A DNA stretch of 64,000 bases from Devosia nitrariae (GCF_030160115.1 NZ_BSNS01000007.1:421501-485500); one strand, 5' to 3'. Numbered from the stretch's first letter, positions 26,395-35,331 are shown. Numbers and translations: made by a program. Notes: generated from the letters alone by a model not told the origin.

Positions 26395-27450
26395 GTCGCT
26401 TGCCTGCCCCTCCTGGCTTTCTGCACCGACCCACGCCGACCATATGTCTGCCTTTTCGGCAACGAAGCGTTCGGCCACCGCCTCAGGCGTGGCGCCGGAC
26501 GTCCCGATTTCGGCCAGAAGCTTGTCCATCTCGGCAAGCGGCAGGCTGGCGCGCTGGAAATAGCCAGCGACCCGCGGCGCCTCGTCGAACACCCATTCGG
26601 CAAGCGCCACCACGACCGTCTCGGCGGGAAAGTCCGAAACGGCGGGCGCCGCGCATTCGGCATCGGCGAGGCACTGCATCGCTTCGGCGTCATATGCGCC
26701 AAGGTCGAGCCTCTTGAACCCGAACTGGTCGATGACCGCGTTAGGCGCCCAGTAATAGGCAACGAAAGCCTCGCGCCGGCTGACCGCTTCGGCAATCAGC
26801 CGGTCCATCTCGAAGCGGTTGGCGGGTTCGACGAGCTCGAACCTGTCTTCGAGCCCGAGCGCGGCCACCAGGTTCCTGTTTATGATGGCGCAACCCCAGT
26901 CCGGCGGACAGGAGATGAACCGCGCCCGCCCCCCCTGCGTTGCATCGAACGCCGGGCCTGTCGCGAGCGCGGCGGTGCCCGTCAGATCCGGATGTTGCTC
27001 GGCAAGGTAACCGGGGATGTACCACCCCTCGAACACCTGCATGTCATAGGTGTTGGCGGCAGCGCGAACGGTTTGCGTTTCGACCGCCTGGTTCCAGACG
27101 TCGGCTATACGGGCGATCCAGAGCTCGGGCGCCACCGCCGGCTGGCCGGTCGCCGCCATCGCCGAACCGCTGCCAGCCATGTCGCCCGGCACCACCTGCA
27201 CCTCGCAATCGAAATGCCTCGCGAGCAACCTCGCATGGATTTCCGCCAGCACCGCCGCCGAGGGCCACTGCATGCGCGCGATCGCCAGCGGCCGACCGCC
27301 GCAGGGCGCTGCCTCGCCCTGGGGGACCGTCAACGCATCCTGCGCCTCGTCGAGCACAGTAAAGCCTTGCTGAGCCGCGACAGGGGAAAGCGTCGCGCAG
27401 AGGACCGTAAGGACGGGCGCCACCCGTGTTAAGCAACACATCCACGTCAT
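26392..27450 (-). CDS. Second ProX-like (glycine betaine family) substrate-binding protein
   Basis: 352 residues with an N-terminal signal peptide (about 1-26, ending SPVAAQ). It is a diverged paralog of proX: it keeps CPPDWGCAIINRN (compare CPPGWGC of ProX), GWYIPGYL, AYYWAPNAV and a Cys-rich segment near CLADAECAAP, and has the same type II betaine-binding fold markers. No permease or ATPase gene accompanies it, so it may feed ProVW or be an independent sensor. Convergent with proX (164 bases with terminator and repeats between). The ligand may differ because several aromatic positions are changed. Confidence 0.82.
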   Translation of the reverse strand: MTWMCCLTRVAPVLTVLCATLSPVAAQQGFTVLDEAQDALTVPQGEAAPCGGRPLAIARMQWPSAAVLAEIHARLLARHFDCEVQVVPGDMAGSGSAMAATGQPAVAPELWIARIADVWNQAVETQTVRAAANTYDMQVFEGWYIPGYLAEQHPDLTGTAALATGPAFDATQGGRARFISCPPDWGCAIINRNLVAALGLEDRFELVEPANRFEMDRLIAEAVSRREAFVAYYWAPNAVIDQFGFKRLDLGAYDAEAMQCLADAECAAPAVSDFPAETVVVALAEWVFDEAPRVAGYFQRASLPLAEMDKLLAEIGTSGATPEAVAERFVAEKADIWSAWVGAESQEGQASD

Positions 27451-27609
27451 AATCCTGCCCGCATTAGTCCCGTGACTCGCAAATGAAAAGTGTGCCAAAG
27501 TCGCCCCCCAGCGGGGCACGGGGGCGTGCCCCCGGTATCATTGTTCGCGCTGATCAGAAGGCAGCCCCGGAAGGCCGCCCGGCGCGGGCAAGCAAATAGA
27601 GGGACATCT

Positions 27610-28818
27610 ATGCAAAAGTTCAAGACCAGCCTTTCATTCGCCGTGGCCGCCGCCGTCCTGGCCGCCGCCGCGCCGGCACTTGGGCAGGAAGTCAAGCTCG
27701 GCTTCCTGGCCGACGTCACCGGTCCGATCGCCGGCTTTGCGCCCGGCATGGTGGATGCGGGCAACCTTGCCATCGCGAACATCAACGAGCAGGGCGGCGT
27801 GCTTGACGGCCAGAACCTGAGTTCGGTGCTGGCCGACAGCGCCTGTGACGGCGGCGCCGCCGGTCCGGCGGCCGACCGCTTGGTCAACACCGAGCAGGTC
27901 GTCGCCATCTTCGGCGGCTATTGCTCCGGCGCGACGATCGCCGGCGCCAACGGCTCGGCCATTCCGGGCGATGTGGTGATGATCTCGCCGGCCTCGACCG
28001 CTCCGGCGGTTGCCGAACTCAACGACAACGACCTCGTCTTCCGCGTTGTGGTTCCGGATTCGATCCAGGGCGTGAAGGCTGCCGAGCTGCTGCTTGCTCA
28101 GGGCATCGACGAAGTCGGCGTGACGTATGTCAACAACGACTACGGCTCGGGCCTTGCTACCGCCTTCGTCGATGCTTTCGAAGCCGGCGGCGGCACTGTG
28201 CTTGCCAATGTCGCCCATGAGGACGGCAAGGCCGACTACCGCCCGGAAATTGGCCAGGTCGAAGCCTCGGGCGCCACCACGCTCGTCATCTATGGCTATG
28301 AGAATGCCGGCGGCGGCGCGATCCTCAACCAGGCGGTCGAGGCGGGCTCCTTCACCCAGTTCGTGGGTGGGGACGGCATGGCCGGCGAAGCGCTGGTCGC
28401 CAACCGCGATCCCGCGTCCCTCGAAGGAATGATCCTCACCCAGGCGGCTCCGGCCGCTGGCCCTGCGTTCGATGCGCTGGCCGCCCTCACCGAATCGGCT
28501 GGTCAGGATGTTAACGGCACCTATGTGACCACGTCCTACGACGCCGTATTCCTGCTGGGCCTGGCCATCGAGAAATCAGGAACGGCCGACCGTGAAGGTG
28601 TCTCTGCCGCCCTGCGTGAGGTCGCCAACGCTCCGGGCGAGACCATCCTGCCCGGTGAATGGGCGAAGGCCAAGGAACTGATCGCGGCTGGCACGGACAT
28701 CAACTACGAGGGCGCCTCGGGCACCATCGAGTTCGATGACGTGGGCGACGTCGCCGGCGCCATCAATTACTTCGTCATCGAAGGCGGCGAAGTGGTCAAC
28801 AAGGGTCTGATCGAGTAG
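27610..28818 (+). CDS. Branched-chain amino acid ABC transporter, substrate-binding protein
   Basis: 402 residues; signal peptide about 1-23 (ending PALGQ), then a periplasmic type I binding fold (LivJ/LivK-like). The first strand reads EVKLGFLADVTGPIAGFAPGMVDAGNLAI, typical of the family; the CDGGAAG and YCSG segments provide a likely disulfide. AGAGGGA precedes the ATG at 27610 by about six bases. It lies on the other strand from livGFHM, about 2 kb away, and is the most plausible binding protein for that transporter. Substrate may be an amino acid, amide or urea-like compound. Confidence 0.9.
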   Translation: MQKFKTSLSFAVAAAVLAAAAPALGQEVKLGFLADVTGPIAGFAPGMVDAGNLAIANINEQGGVLDGQNLSSVLADSACDGGAAGPAADRLVNTEQVVAIFGGYCSGATIAGANGSAIPGDVVMISPASTAPAVAELNDNDLVFRVVVPDSIQGVKAAELLLAQGIDEVGVTYVNNDYGSGLATAFVDAFEAGGGTVLANVAHEDGKADYRPEIGQVEASGATTLVIYGYENAGGGAILNQAVEAGSFTQFVGGDGMAGEALVANRDPASLEGMILTQAAPAAGPAFDALAALTESAGQDVNGTYVTTSYDAVFLLGLAIEKSGTADREGVSAALREVANAPGETILPGEWAKAKELIAAGTDINYEGASGTIEFDDVGDVAGAINYFVIEGGEVVNKGLIE

Positions 28819-28840
28819 GCGGGTCGCTAACGGGATTTTC

Positions 28841-28869
28841 GGCCCGGGGGTACGCTCCCGGGCCTTTCC
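28841..28869 (+). terminator. Terminator after the Liv binding-protein gene
   Basis: Stem GGCCCGGG (28841-28848) with CCCGGGCC (28857-28864), eight-base loop, followed by TTTCCC. Short T-run; works as a GC-rich intrinsic terminator candidate between the binding-protein and methyltransferase genes. Confidence 0.7.
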
Positions 28870-28884
28870 CTGTCGGAGAAACGT

Positions 28885-29475
28885 GTGGCCGACGAAGCGA
28901 CGCTCCGCTTTTATGCCGATAATGCGGCGGCCTATGCCCGCCGCCAGCGTAACTTGCCGGGCGAGCGGCTTGCTACCTTCCTCGCCCTCATGGCACCCGG
29001 CGCGTCCATCCTTGAGCTCGGCACCGGCGGTGGCCAGGATGCCTTGGCGATGTTGTCGCAAGGGTTCGACGTGACCCCGACTGATGCTTCGCCGGAACTG
29101 GCGGTCGAGGCCGAGAGGCTCATCGGTCGGCCGGTCGCTGTGATGCGTTTCGACGAGCTCGAGGCGGAAGCCGCCTATGACGGCGTGTGGGCCAGTGCCT
29201 GCCTGCTGCACGCCCCGCCAGAGGAGCTGACCGAGGACCTCAGGCGCATCCACCGCGCCCTCAAGCCGCAGGGACATTTCCTTGCCAGCTTCAAGGCGGG
29301 CAACGGCCCCGGCCATGACGGCTTCGGGCGTTACTATAACTATCCAGGCCGGGAAGAACTGCTCGTCCACTATCGCGATGCTGCCGCCTGGGCCGAACTC
29401 GACATCGAGGAGGTCGACGGCGGCGGCTATGACGGCCGGCCGACGCGCTGGCTCTGGGTCATGGCGCGGCGGTAA
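28885..29475 (+). CDS. SAM-dependent methyltransferase
   Basis: 196 residues from a GTG at 28885 with CGGAGAA upstream. Class I fold: SILELGTGGGQDALAML (motif I, about 42-58), DVTPTDASPEL with the acidic residue of motif II, and LRRIHRALKPQGHFLASFKAG (motif post-III). LLHAPPEEL is the typical loop after strand 4 in small cytoplasmic family members. Ends convergently with a 17-base overlap with the RES toxin gene. Substrate unknown. Confidence 0.84.
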   Translation: MADEATLRFYADNAAAYARRQRNLPGERLATFLALMAPGASILELGTGGGQDALAMLSQGFDVTPTDASPELAVEAERLIGRPVAVMRFDELEAEAAYDGVWASACLLHAPPEELTEDLRRIHRALKPQGHFLASFKAGNGPGHDGFGRYYNYPGREELLVHYRDAAAWAELDIEEVDGGGYDGRPTRWLWVMARR

Positions 29476-30136
29476 GCCGGCGCACGGTGATCTGCCGCTC
29501 GTCGCGGCGCACCGTGACCTCGAGATGTTCGGCCTGCACCACGTCGAGAACCTTCGTCGGGCGATAGGCGACGACATTGACGCCGCCGGCGTGGCGCAGG
29601 CTATCATAGACGATGCCGTCGGCGCCCGATTTGCGTAAGCTTTCGCCGAAGGCCTGTGATCGGGTGCAGTCGTCGGAGGCATAGATCTCGGGCATCTCGC
29701 CGGCCAAGCCTGTTATGTCGCGATAGCGCCCATCGAGCCGGCCCCGGTAGGCGCGGTAGCGGCGGGTGAGTTCGCTCCTGCGGCGTGCCACAGCTTCGCG
29801 GCGCAGATGATGGCCAACCTCGGCAACCGCCGTCTCGAGCCTTGCAGAAGCGTACCACGCGCCAAGGTCCGGCCCCGCAAAGCGCGTGCCGCCGGGCGGT
29901 GCGTGGAGGAAGGCGGCCATGACGATGGAGGCATTAGGCCGGCCGAATACCCATTCCCGCCGCGGCAGGCGCGCAACGCGCTCGGCGACCAGCCGGTCGT
30001 TGGTCCAGCCGGCAAGCTCCATCACCGCCTCGAGGTCGGCGGCACGGGTGACCGTATCGAAGAGGCCGACCGGCGGAAAGCGCGAGGGGATCAGCCGGTG
30101 GCTGGGCTGGGGCGCCTCGGTGTCGGGCACTCTCAC
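29459..30136 (-). CDS. RES-domain toxin
   Basis: 225 residues. RES proteins degrade NAD+ and inhibit growth; the family residues R, E and S are visible in order: R in GTRFAGPDLGAWYAS, E in ETAVAEVGHHL, and S in VYDSLRHAGG near the C-terminus. It starts with GTG at 30136, overlapping the antitoxin stop in the sequence GTGA, a coupling that makes toxin translation depend on antitoxin translation. Its end overlaps the convergent methyltransferase gene by 17 bases. The start could also be a few codons downstream, but no other ribosome site stands out. Confidence 0.88.
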   Translation of the reverse strand: MRVPDTEAPQPSHRLIPSRFPPVGLFDTVTRAADLEAVMELAGWTNDRLVAERVARLPRREWVFGRPNASIVMAAFLHAPPGGTRFAGPDLGAWYASARLETAVAEVGHHLRREAVARRRSELTRRYRAYRGRLDGRYRDITGLAGEMPEIYASDDCTRSQAFGESLRKSGADGIVYDSLRHAGGVNVVAYRPTKVLDVVQAEHLEVTVRRDERQITVRRLTAAP

Positions 30137-30684
30137 CGCCAGACGATCTCCTTGTCAGCAAGCGGCGCGAAATCCGCATCGAGCGCATTGGGCGGCATGT
30201 AGAGCCCCCCGCGCGCCGCATCGAGGAAGCGCCGCACCGCCAACAGCCCGTCGAGCGTGCCGCTCGTCACCAGCGCCATGGGCGGCTGGCCGCCGAAGAC
30301 CGGCGCATCGTGCGGATCGTTGAGCCACTCAACGCCCTCCGCTTCGCGCTCGAAGAGGAGGGCGAGCGCCTGATGGATGCCGAGCAAGGCGGACAGGCGC
30401 GTCAGCGTGTCGACATCGAGGGTTATGGCACCGTGCTCGCGTGCGATCCTGGCCCAGTTGTGGTAGGTCGAGCGCGAGGGATAGCCCAGCACCAGCCGCC
30501 TCTGCTCCTCGTTGAGGCCCCAAAGGCCGGCGATGGCAAGGAAGGTGCGCAACGCCGGAGCGCTCAGCCGCTTGCGGTTTGCCGGCGCGAAACGCGTCGT
30601 ATCGAGCATTGCCGGACCTCCCGCAACGAAACCCGTCTGCGGCGCGTCCGAGATTCCCTGGTGCTTGACATTGGACCGGGCCAT
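30133..30684 (-). CDS. Xre-type antitoxin with MbcA/ParS/Xre toxin-binding domain
   Basis: 183 residues. An N-terminal Xre-like helix-turn-helix (about 45-80; GYPSRSTYHNWARIA) is followed by the C-terminal toxin-binding domain (former DUF2384) with the LTRLSALLGIHQALALLF and LVTSGTLDGLLAVRRFLDAARGG segments that contact the toxin in relatives. ATG 30684 has AGGAGG five bases upstream. A palindrome in its promoter (30719-30732) suggests autorepression. It forms a type II toxin-antitoxin operon with the RES gene. Confidence 0.88.
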   Translation of the reverse strand: MARSNVKHQGISDAPQTGFVAGGPAMLDTTRFAPANRKRLSAPALRTFLAIAGLWGLNEEQRRLVLGYPSRSTYHNWARIAREHGAITLDVDTLTRLSALLGIHQALALLFEREAEGVEWLNDPHDAPVFGGQPPMALVTSGTLDGLLAVRRFLDAARGGLYMPPNALDADFAPLADKEIVWR

Positions 30685-30712
30685 AAGAGCCTCCTTGCAT
30701 CGTCCGAACTCG

Positions 30713-30740
30713 GATATAGTCCAATTTTGGACAAATGCAA
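30713..30740 (-). promoter_or_regulatory. Promoter and operator of the Xre-RES operon
   Basis: On the minus strand: -35-like TTGCAT (30740-30735), then the inverted repeat GTCCAA-AA-TTGGAC (30732-30719), then TATATC (30718-30713) as -10, spacing 16. The 6-bp arms lie between the promoter elements, as expected for an antitoxin-bound operator. Another GGAC lies further upstream. Confidence 0.65.
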
Positions 30741-30769
30741 GAACGCCTGCTTCAGATCATTTATTCGCC

Positions 30770-32089
30770 TCAGGCCTCGCGCCTGACCGTCTCCGGCAGA
30801 ATGCCCCGCGGGGCATAGCGCAACGCGATGGTAATGACGACGCCGAGCACGAAGACGCGCATCTGCAGCGCGCGCGAATCGATTTCGGGAATGGCGCCCC
30901 AACCCAGCTCTTGGGTCAGCACCGACAGGTTGACGAAGATAAGCTGCGCCAAGGGGTCGGAAATCACCCAGACGATGTAGATGAGGAAGGCGCCCAGCAC
31001 CACGCCCCAATTGTTGCCGGCCCCGCCAACGATGACCATGACCCAGATCATGAAGGTGTGGTTGATGGGTTGGTAGCCGGAAGGGTCGAAGATCTGCGTG
31101 AAGGTGGCGAGGATCGCGCCACCTATGCCCATCAGGATGGAGCCGAGGACGAAGAGCTCGAGCTGACGACCGGTGACGTTCTTGCCCATCGAGGCCGCGG
31201 CGATGTGATTGTCGCGGATCGCCCGCATCATGCGGCCCCAGGGGCCACCATAGGCGCGCTGCACGAAGAAGAACATGCCGACAAGGATCAACGCCGTCAG
31301 CGCCAGGAACCCGAGCCGCGCAATGATGAAGCTGTCCTGAATGGTGAACCCCAGCGCCCGCAGTTCCTGCGGCAGCGGTGTTGGCCAGGGCATTGGCGAG
31401 ACCGTCATGGTGCCGCGCGTCAGCCAGTCCATGTTCTTGATCAGCGCCCGGATGATTTCCGAGATACCGATGGTGGCGATGGCGAGATAGTCGGTGCGCA
31501 GCCCAAGGCTGATGCGACCGACGAAGAAGGCGATGACAGCCGAGACCAGCCCGCCGAAGGCCCAGCCGAGCACCGGATGCAGGCCGAGCCCGCCAATGAA
31601 GCCGGCGGTCGACTCGATATAGGCGGCAGCCGGATCGATCTGGCTGCGATAGATCACGTAGCCGGCAAACCAGGCCAGTACGATCAGCGCGGTCCTGATG
31701 CGGCCGGAAATCCCGATCCGGCGGCTCTGCCGGGCGAGCATCACAAGCCCGAGGCCGATCAGCAGCGCGACCAGGGCACGCCCGAGGAGCATCGGCCCGT
31801 CGCTGTCCCAAAACGCCGTATTGACCGGATAGGAAAGGAAGACCGTCGAGGCCCCGCCGACCATCAGGAAGCCCATGATGGCGAAATTGAACAGGCCGCC
31901 ATAGCCCCATTGGATGTTCAGTCCCAGCGCGATGAGGGCATAGGCGGTGGCCTGCGTCAGGATCAGCAGCATCGAGGCCGTTCCCTGCACCATGCCGACC
32001 ATCACGATCATGACGAACATGGCAACAAACAGCAGCAGGCCACGCCTGAGCGACGTGTCCCAACCGGTACCGGTGGAAGCGGCGCTCAT
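30770..32089 (-). CDS. livM: Branched-chain amino acid ABC transporter, permease (LivM)
   Basis: 439 residues, ten or so membrane helices. Clear LivM features: ALGLNIQWGYGGLFNFAIMGF at the first core helix pair, GLRTDYLAIATIGISEIIRALIKN and GRQLELFVLGSILMGIGGAILATF in the core, and GGAGNNWGVVLGAFLIY near the C-terminus. It is longer than usual because of an extra hydrophobic region at about 105-190. Start 32089 overlaps the livH stop (ATGA). The first gene is livG, so livM is last in the operon. Confidence 0.9.
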   Translation of the reverse strand: MSAASTGTGWDTSLRRGLLLFVAMFVMIVMVGMVQGTASMLLILTQATAYALIALGLNIQWGYGGLFNFAIMGFLMVGGASTVFLSYPVNTAFWDSDGPMLLGRALVALLIGLGLVMLARQSRRIGISGRIRTALIVLAWFAGYVIYRSQIDPAAAYIESTAGFIGGLGLHPVLGWAFGGLVSAVIAFFVGRISLGLRTDYLAIATIGISEIIRALIKNMDWLTRGTMTVSPMPWPTPLPQELRALGFTIQDSFIIARLGFLALTALILVGMFFFVQRAYGGPWGRMMRAIRDNHIAAASMGKNVTGRQLELFVLGSILMGIGGAILATFTQIFDPSGYQPINHTFMIWVMVIVGGAGNNWGVVLGAFLIYIVWVISDPLAQLIFVNLSVLTQELGWGAIPEIDSRALQMRVFVLGVVITIALRYAPRGILPETVRREA

Positions 32090-33090
32090 GTTGAAGCTCC
32101 CTTGAAGATGCCCGTGGGTCGCGCCAGCAGGGTTATGACCAGGATAATGAAGGCCACGGTGAGTTTGTATTCCGTCGGCACCAGCGACAGGTTTGGCGGC
32201 AATGCCATGCCTTCGGGTAGCACGGCGTTGAGCGGACGCAGCACGGCCGTCCAGTTGAATACCGCCAGCGTTTCGGCAAAGGCGATGAGGAAGCCGCCCA
32301 CGATCGCTCCGTAGGCATGCCCCAGTCCGCCGACGATCGCGGCCGCGAAGATCGGTAGCACGATATTGAAGGCAAGATCGGGCATCAGCGCCACGTCGAG
32401 CGCCAGCATCGTGCCGGCAACGCAGGCGAGGCTCCCCGCGATCACCCATGTGACGCGCACGACGAGGGCAGTGTTGATACCGGAGACCTGGGCGAGATCG
32501 GCATTGTCCGCCATGGCGCGCATGGCCTTGCCGAGCCGCGAACGGGTAAGGAAGAGGTGCAGCGCGACAACCAGCAGCGCAGTGACGACGAACATGATGA
32601 CCTGCGGCTCGGTGACCGAAATCGGCCGCTGCGCGCCTGCCCAGCTCATGTCGATGCGGAAGATGTCCTTCGTCTCGTCGGCAAAGAAGCTGCGCGTGCC
32701 CGAGCCGAAGATCAGGCGAATGACCCCCTGGATCATCAGCGTGACACCGATCGAGGCGATGAGGAGTGTCACCGGGCGCGCGCCACGCTGGCGAAGCGGT
32801 GCGTAAAAACTCTTGTCGATACCGAGCGCAATGATCGCCGCCAGCACCATGGCAACGGGCAGAACGACGACGCCGGTCGGCAGCGGCGTGACGATCCCCG
32901 CGCTCGCCAACACGCCCGCCAGCACAAAGGCGATGAAGGCGCCCATCGTCATCATGTCGCCATGGGCAAAATGCGCGAAGCGCAGGATCCCAAAGATCAG
33001 CGTGATACCGATGGCACCGAGCGCGTAGATCGACCCCAGCACCGTGCCCGAGATCAACACGCGGTTTATAAAGAAGATCAGTTCGTCCAT
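32086..33090 (-). CDS. livH: Branched-chain amino acid ABC transporter, permease (LivH)
   Basis: 334 residues, about eight membrane helices. Family segments: GSIYALGAIGITLIFGILRFAHFAHGDMM at the N-terminus, RSRLGKAMRAMADNADLAQVSGI (cytoplasmic loop that meets the ATPase) and VIAGSLACVAGTMLAL. Forms the membrane channel with LivM. Three bases separate it from the livF stop-side and four overlap livM, consistent with one transcript. Confidence 0.92.
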   Translation of the reverse strand: MDELIFFINRVLISGTVLGSIYALGAIGITLIFGILRFAHFAHGDMMTMGAFIAFVLAGVLASAGIVTPLPTGVVVLPVAMVLAAIIALGIDKSFYAPLRQRGARPVTLLIASIGVTLMIQGVIRLIFGSGTRSFFADETKDIFRIDMSWAGAQRPISVTEPQVIMFVVTALLVVALHLFLTRSRLGKAMRAMADNADLAQVSGINTALVVRVTWVIAGSLACVAGTMLALDVALMPDLAFNIVLPIFAAAIVGGLGHAYGAIVGGFLIAFAETLAVFNWTAVLRPLNAVLPEGMALPPNLSLVPTEYKLTVAFIILVITLLARPTGIFKGAST

Positions 33091-33093
33091 GCT

Positions 33094-33798
33094 TTAGCCC
33101 CCGAGGAACGATCTGGCGACTTCGGGGTCGGCGATGAGTTCCTGGCCCGTGCCGGTGAAGCGGTTCTGCCCGTTGGCGAGGACGAACCCGCGCGAGGCGA
33201 ACGCCAGTGCCTGGCGCGCGTTCTGCTCGACCATCAGGATGCCGACGCCTTCGCCGTTGATCTTGACGATCGTTTCGAAGATCTCGATGACGTATCGCGG
33301 CGACAAGCCCGCGGAAGGCTCGTCGAGCATCAGGAGCCTCGGCTTGCTCATCAGCGCCCGGCCCATGGCCACCATCTGCCGTTGCCCCCCGGAAAGTTCA
33401 CCGGCCGGCTGCCGGCGCTTTTCCCTAAGGATCGGGAACATCTGGTAGACCCAGCCCATGGTATCGGAAAAGTCGTCGGTGCGGGTGAACGCCCCCATCT
33501 CGAGGTTCTCCTCGACGGTCATCGAGGTAAAGACGTTCTTTTCCTGCGGAACGAACGAGAGCCCCTTGGGCACCAACCTGTCGGGCAGCGAATTGGTTAT
33601 CTCTTCGCCGGCAAAGGTGATGGTGCCGCCCATGACCTTGAGGAGCCCGAAGATGGCCTTGAGCGTCGTCGACTTGCCCGCACCGTTCGGGCCGACGATG
33701 ACGCCGATGTCCGACTGCTCGATGGCGATGTCGACGCCATTGAGGATCGGCGCGCCGCCATAACCGCCGACGACGTGTTTCAGTTCGATGAGAGCCAT
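33094..33798 (-). CDS. livF: Branched-chain amino acid ABC transporter, ATPase (LivF)
   Basis: 234 residues, single ABC domain. Walker A GPNGAGKST, Q-loop FVPQEKNVF, signature LSGGQRQMVAMGRALM, Walker B LLMLDEPSAGLSP and the switch histidine replaced by the ...MVEQNARQAL region typical of LivF (Gln/Asn-rich). It lies between livG and livH in the operon; together with LivG it powers transport through LivHM. Confidence 0.93.
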   Translation of the reverse strand: MALIELKHVVGGYGGAPILNGVDIAIEQSDIGVIVGPNGAGKSTTLKAIFGLLKVMGGTITFAGEEITNSLPDRLVPKGLSFVPQEKNVFTSMTVEENLEMGAFTRTDDFSDTMGWVYQMFPILREKRRQPAGELSGGQRQMVAMGRALMSKPRLLMLDEPSAGLSPRYVIEIFETIVKINGEGVGILMVEQNARQALAFASRGFVLANGQNRFTGTGQELIADPEVARSFLGG

Positions 33799-33855
33799 GA
33801 CTTCAGCGCTCCCTCGAAATGTGGAAGCCGGTATCCGGATCGGGGAATGCGCGCA

Positions 33856-34707
33856 TCAGGCGGCCTCCACCGGCGCGCCGAAATAGGCCTCGACGATCTC
33901 GGGATTGGCGCGGACCTCTTCCATCGAGCCTTCGGCGATCTTGCGGCCCTCGGCCATCACGATCACCGGGTCGCAGAGCCGGGCGATGAGGTCCATGTCG
34001 TGCTCGATGACGAAGAAGGTATAGCCGAGCTCTCGGTTCATACGCTCGATATTTGCGGCAAGATCGTTGAGCAGGGTCTTGTTGACACCCGCCGCCACCT
34101 CGTCGAGCAGCACCACCTTGGCATCGACCATCATGGTGCGGCCGAGCTCGAGGAGCTTCTTCTGCCCACCCGAAAGATTGCCGGCCAGCTCGTTTCGTAC
34201 ATGTCCGAGCTTTAAAAAATCGATGACGTCGAGGGCCTTCTTCCTCACCGCCGTCTCGCGCGAACGGGCAAGGAACGGGCGAAACCAGACATTGGCCAGG
34301 GACTCGCCGGGCTGATCGCCCGGCACCATCATCAGGTTCTCGAGTGCCGTCATGTTTGAGAATTCATGCGCGATCTGGAAAGTGCGCAGCATGCCCAGCC
34401 GGAAGAGCTGGTGCGGAGCAAGCCCCGTGACGTCCTGGCCGTCGAAGATGACCTGGCCTTCGTCCGGCACGATGTTGCCGGCGACCATGTTGAAGAGCGT
34501 CGACTTGCCGGCGCCGTTCGGCCCGATAAGCCCAGTGACCGATCCGCGCCGGACCGACAGTGAGCAGTTGTTGACCGCGGCCAGCCCGCCGAAATGTTTG
34601 GAGACGTTGATGACGTCGATAACTGCGTCTTGCGACAATAAGGTCCCGTCCTGGTGTTTCCTGATGCGCTGCGCCCTGGATAGTTTCCGGTGGCGATTTT
34701 GTGGCAT
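33856..34707 (-). CDS. livG: Branched-chain amino acid ABC transporter, ATPase (LivG)
   Basis: 283 residues as drawn from the ATG at 34707; a TTG at 34643 would give about 262 residues, closer to the family norm, and the first 20 residues as drawn are basic without homology, so the start is uncertain. ABC core: Walker A GPNGAGKST, FQIAHEF, NLSGGQKKLLELGRTMM signature and VVLLDEVAAGVN Walker B. IEHDMDLI holds the switch histidine. It is probably the first gene of livG-livF-livH-livM. Confidence 0.9.
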   Translation of the reverse strand: MPQNRHRKLSRAQRIRKHQDGTLLSQDAVIDVINVSKHFGGLAAVNNCSLSVRRGSVTGLIGPNGAGKSTLFNMVAGNIVPDEGQVIFDGQDVTGLAPHQLFRLGMLRTFQIAHEFSNMTALENLMMVPGDQPGESLANVWFRPFLARSRETAVRKKALDVIDFLKLGHVRNELAGNLSGGQKKLLELGRTMMVDAKVVLLDEVAAGVNKTLLNDLAANIERMNRELGYTFFVIEHDMDLIARLCDPVIVMAEGRKIAEGSMEEVRANPEIVEAYFGAPVEAA

Positions 34708-34826
34708 CTGCTCACAAGAGCCTCACGCGGTCAACCTTGACCATCCGGACAAAATCGCCACAAGCCCAGCCGATGCGGGGTTCTCAACCGCTTTTAGGAC
34801 TGCACCGCGCCACCGGCGCGCCTACC

Positions 34827-34887
34827 GCGTTTTCAGCAAGTGGTCACCACTTTTGCGGTTCCGCTCCAATCGGAACGCGAAACGCTC
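34827..34887. repeat. Intergenic palindromic repeat, GTGGTCACC type (copy 3)
   Basis: Centre GTGGTCACCAC flanked by GCGTTTTCAGCA and TTTTGCGG, with the outer arm continuing to CGCGAAACGCTC. It matches copies at 3578 and 7215 but holds an extra inverted segment (TTCCGCTCCAATCGGAA). Located between livG and mgsA. Confidence 0.7.
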
Positions 34888-34968
34888 TGGGCACAATACG
34901 CTTGCGGCCTCGTCGTTCCCAGCCGCTTCGCACATGAGCGCCGGCAGCCGGAACGGAAGGCCAAGCGC

Positions 34969-35331
34969 TCAGAGCGCCTTCAGCACCGCGTCGGCGGTTG
35001 CCGGATTGCAGGCGAATAACGTGTTGTAGAGCGTTGCAAGCCGGGTCAGCGCCTTGACGTCGACATCGTGCGGCAGCGCCGTCAGCGGGTCGATGAAGAA
35101 AATCAGCGCATCGAGGAGCCCCTCGGCGATCATAGCGCCGAGCTGCTGGTCCCCGCCCAGCGGTCCGCTCTTTAAGAGCGTCACCTCGAGGCCGGTCTCC
35201 TGCCTCACCCGCCCGCCGGTGGTGCCCGTGCCATAGAGCACATGGCGGGCAAGCGCGGCGCGGTTGACCGACGCCCATTCGGCCATCTGCTGCTTCTTGT
35301 CGTCGTGAGCGACGAGTCCGATCCGCGCCAT
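34969..35331 (-). CDS. mgsA: Methylglyoxal synthase
   Basis: Converts dihydroxyacetone phosphate to methylglyoxal with phosphate release. 120 residues from the ATG at 35331. Family marks: GLVAHDDKK at the N-terminus, the phosphate-binding GTTGG, SGPLGGDQQLGAMIAEG, and the DPLTA-HDVDVKAL and LFACNPATAD segments with the conserved histidine (PHDVDV). Together with gloB at 8140 it closes a methylglyoxal shunt. It is alone on the minus strand between livG and the chemoreceptors. Confidence 0.93.
   Translation of the reverse strand: MARIGLVAHDDKKQQMAEWASVNRAALARHVLYGTGTTGGRVRQETGLEVTLLKSGPLGGDQQLGAMIAEGLLDALIFFIDPLTALPHDVDVKALTRLATLYNTLFACNPATADAVLKAL

Noticed and set aside
32090..32449. Extension of livM upstream by 120 codons
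   Set aside because: Overlaps livH out of frame; the ATGA overlap at 32086-32089 marks the expected start.
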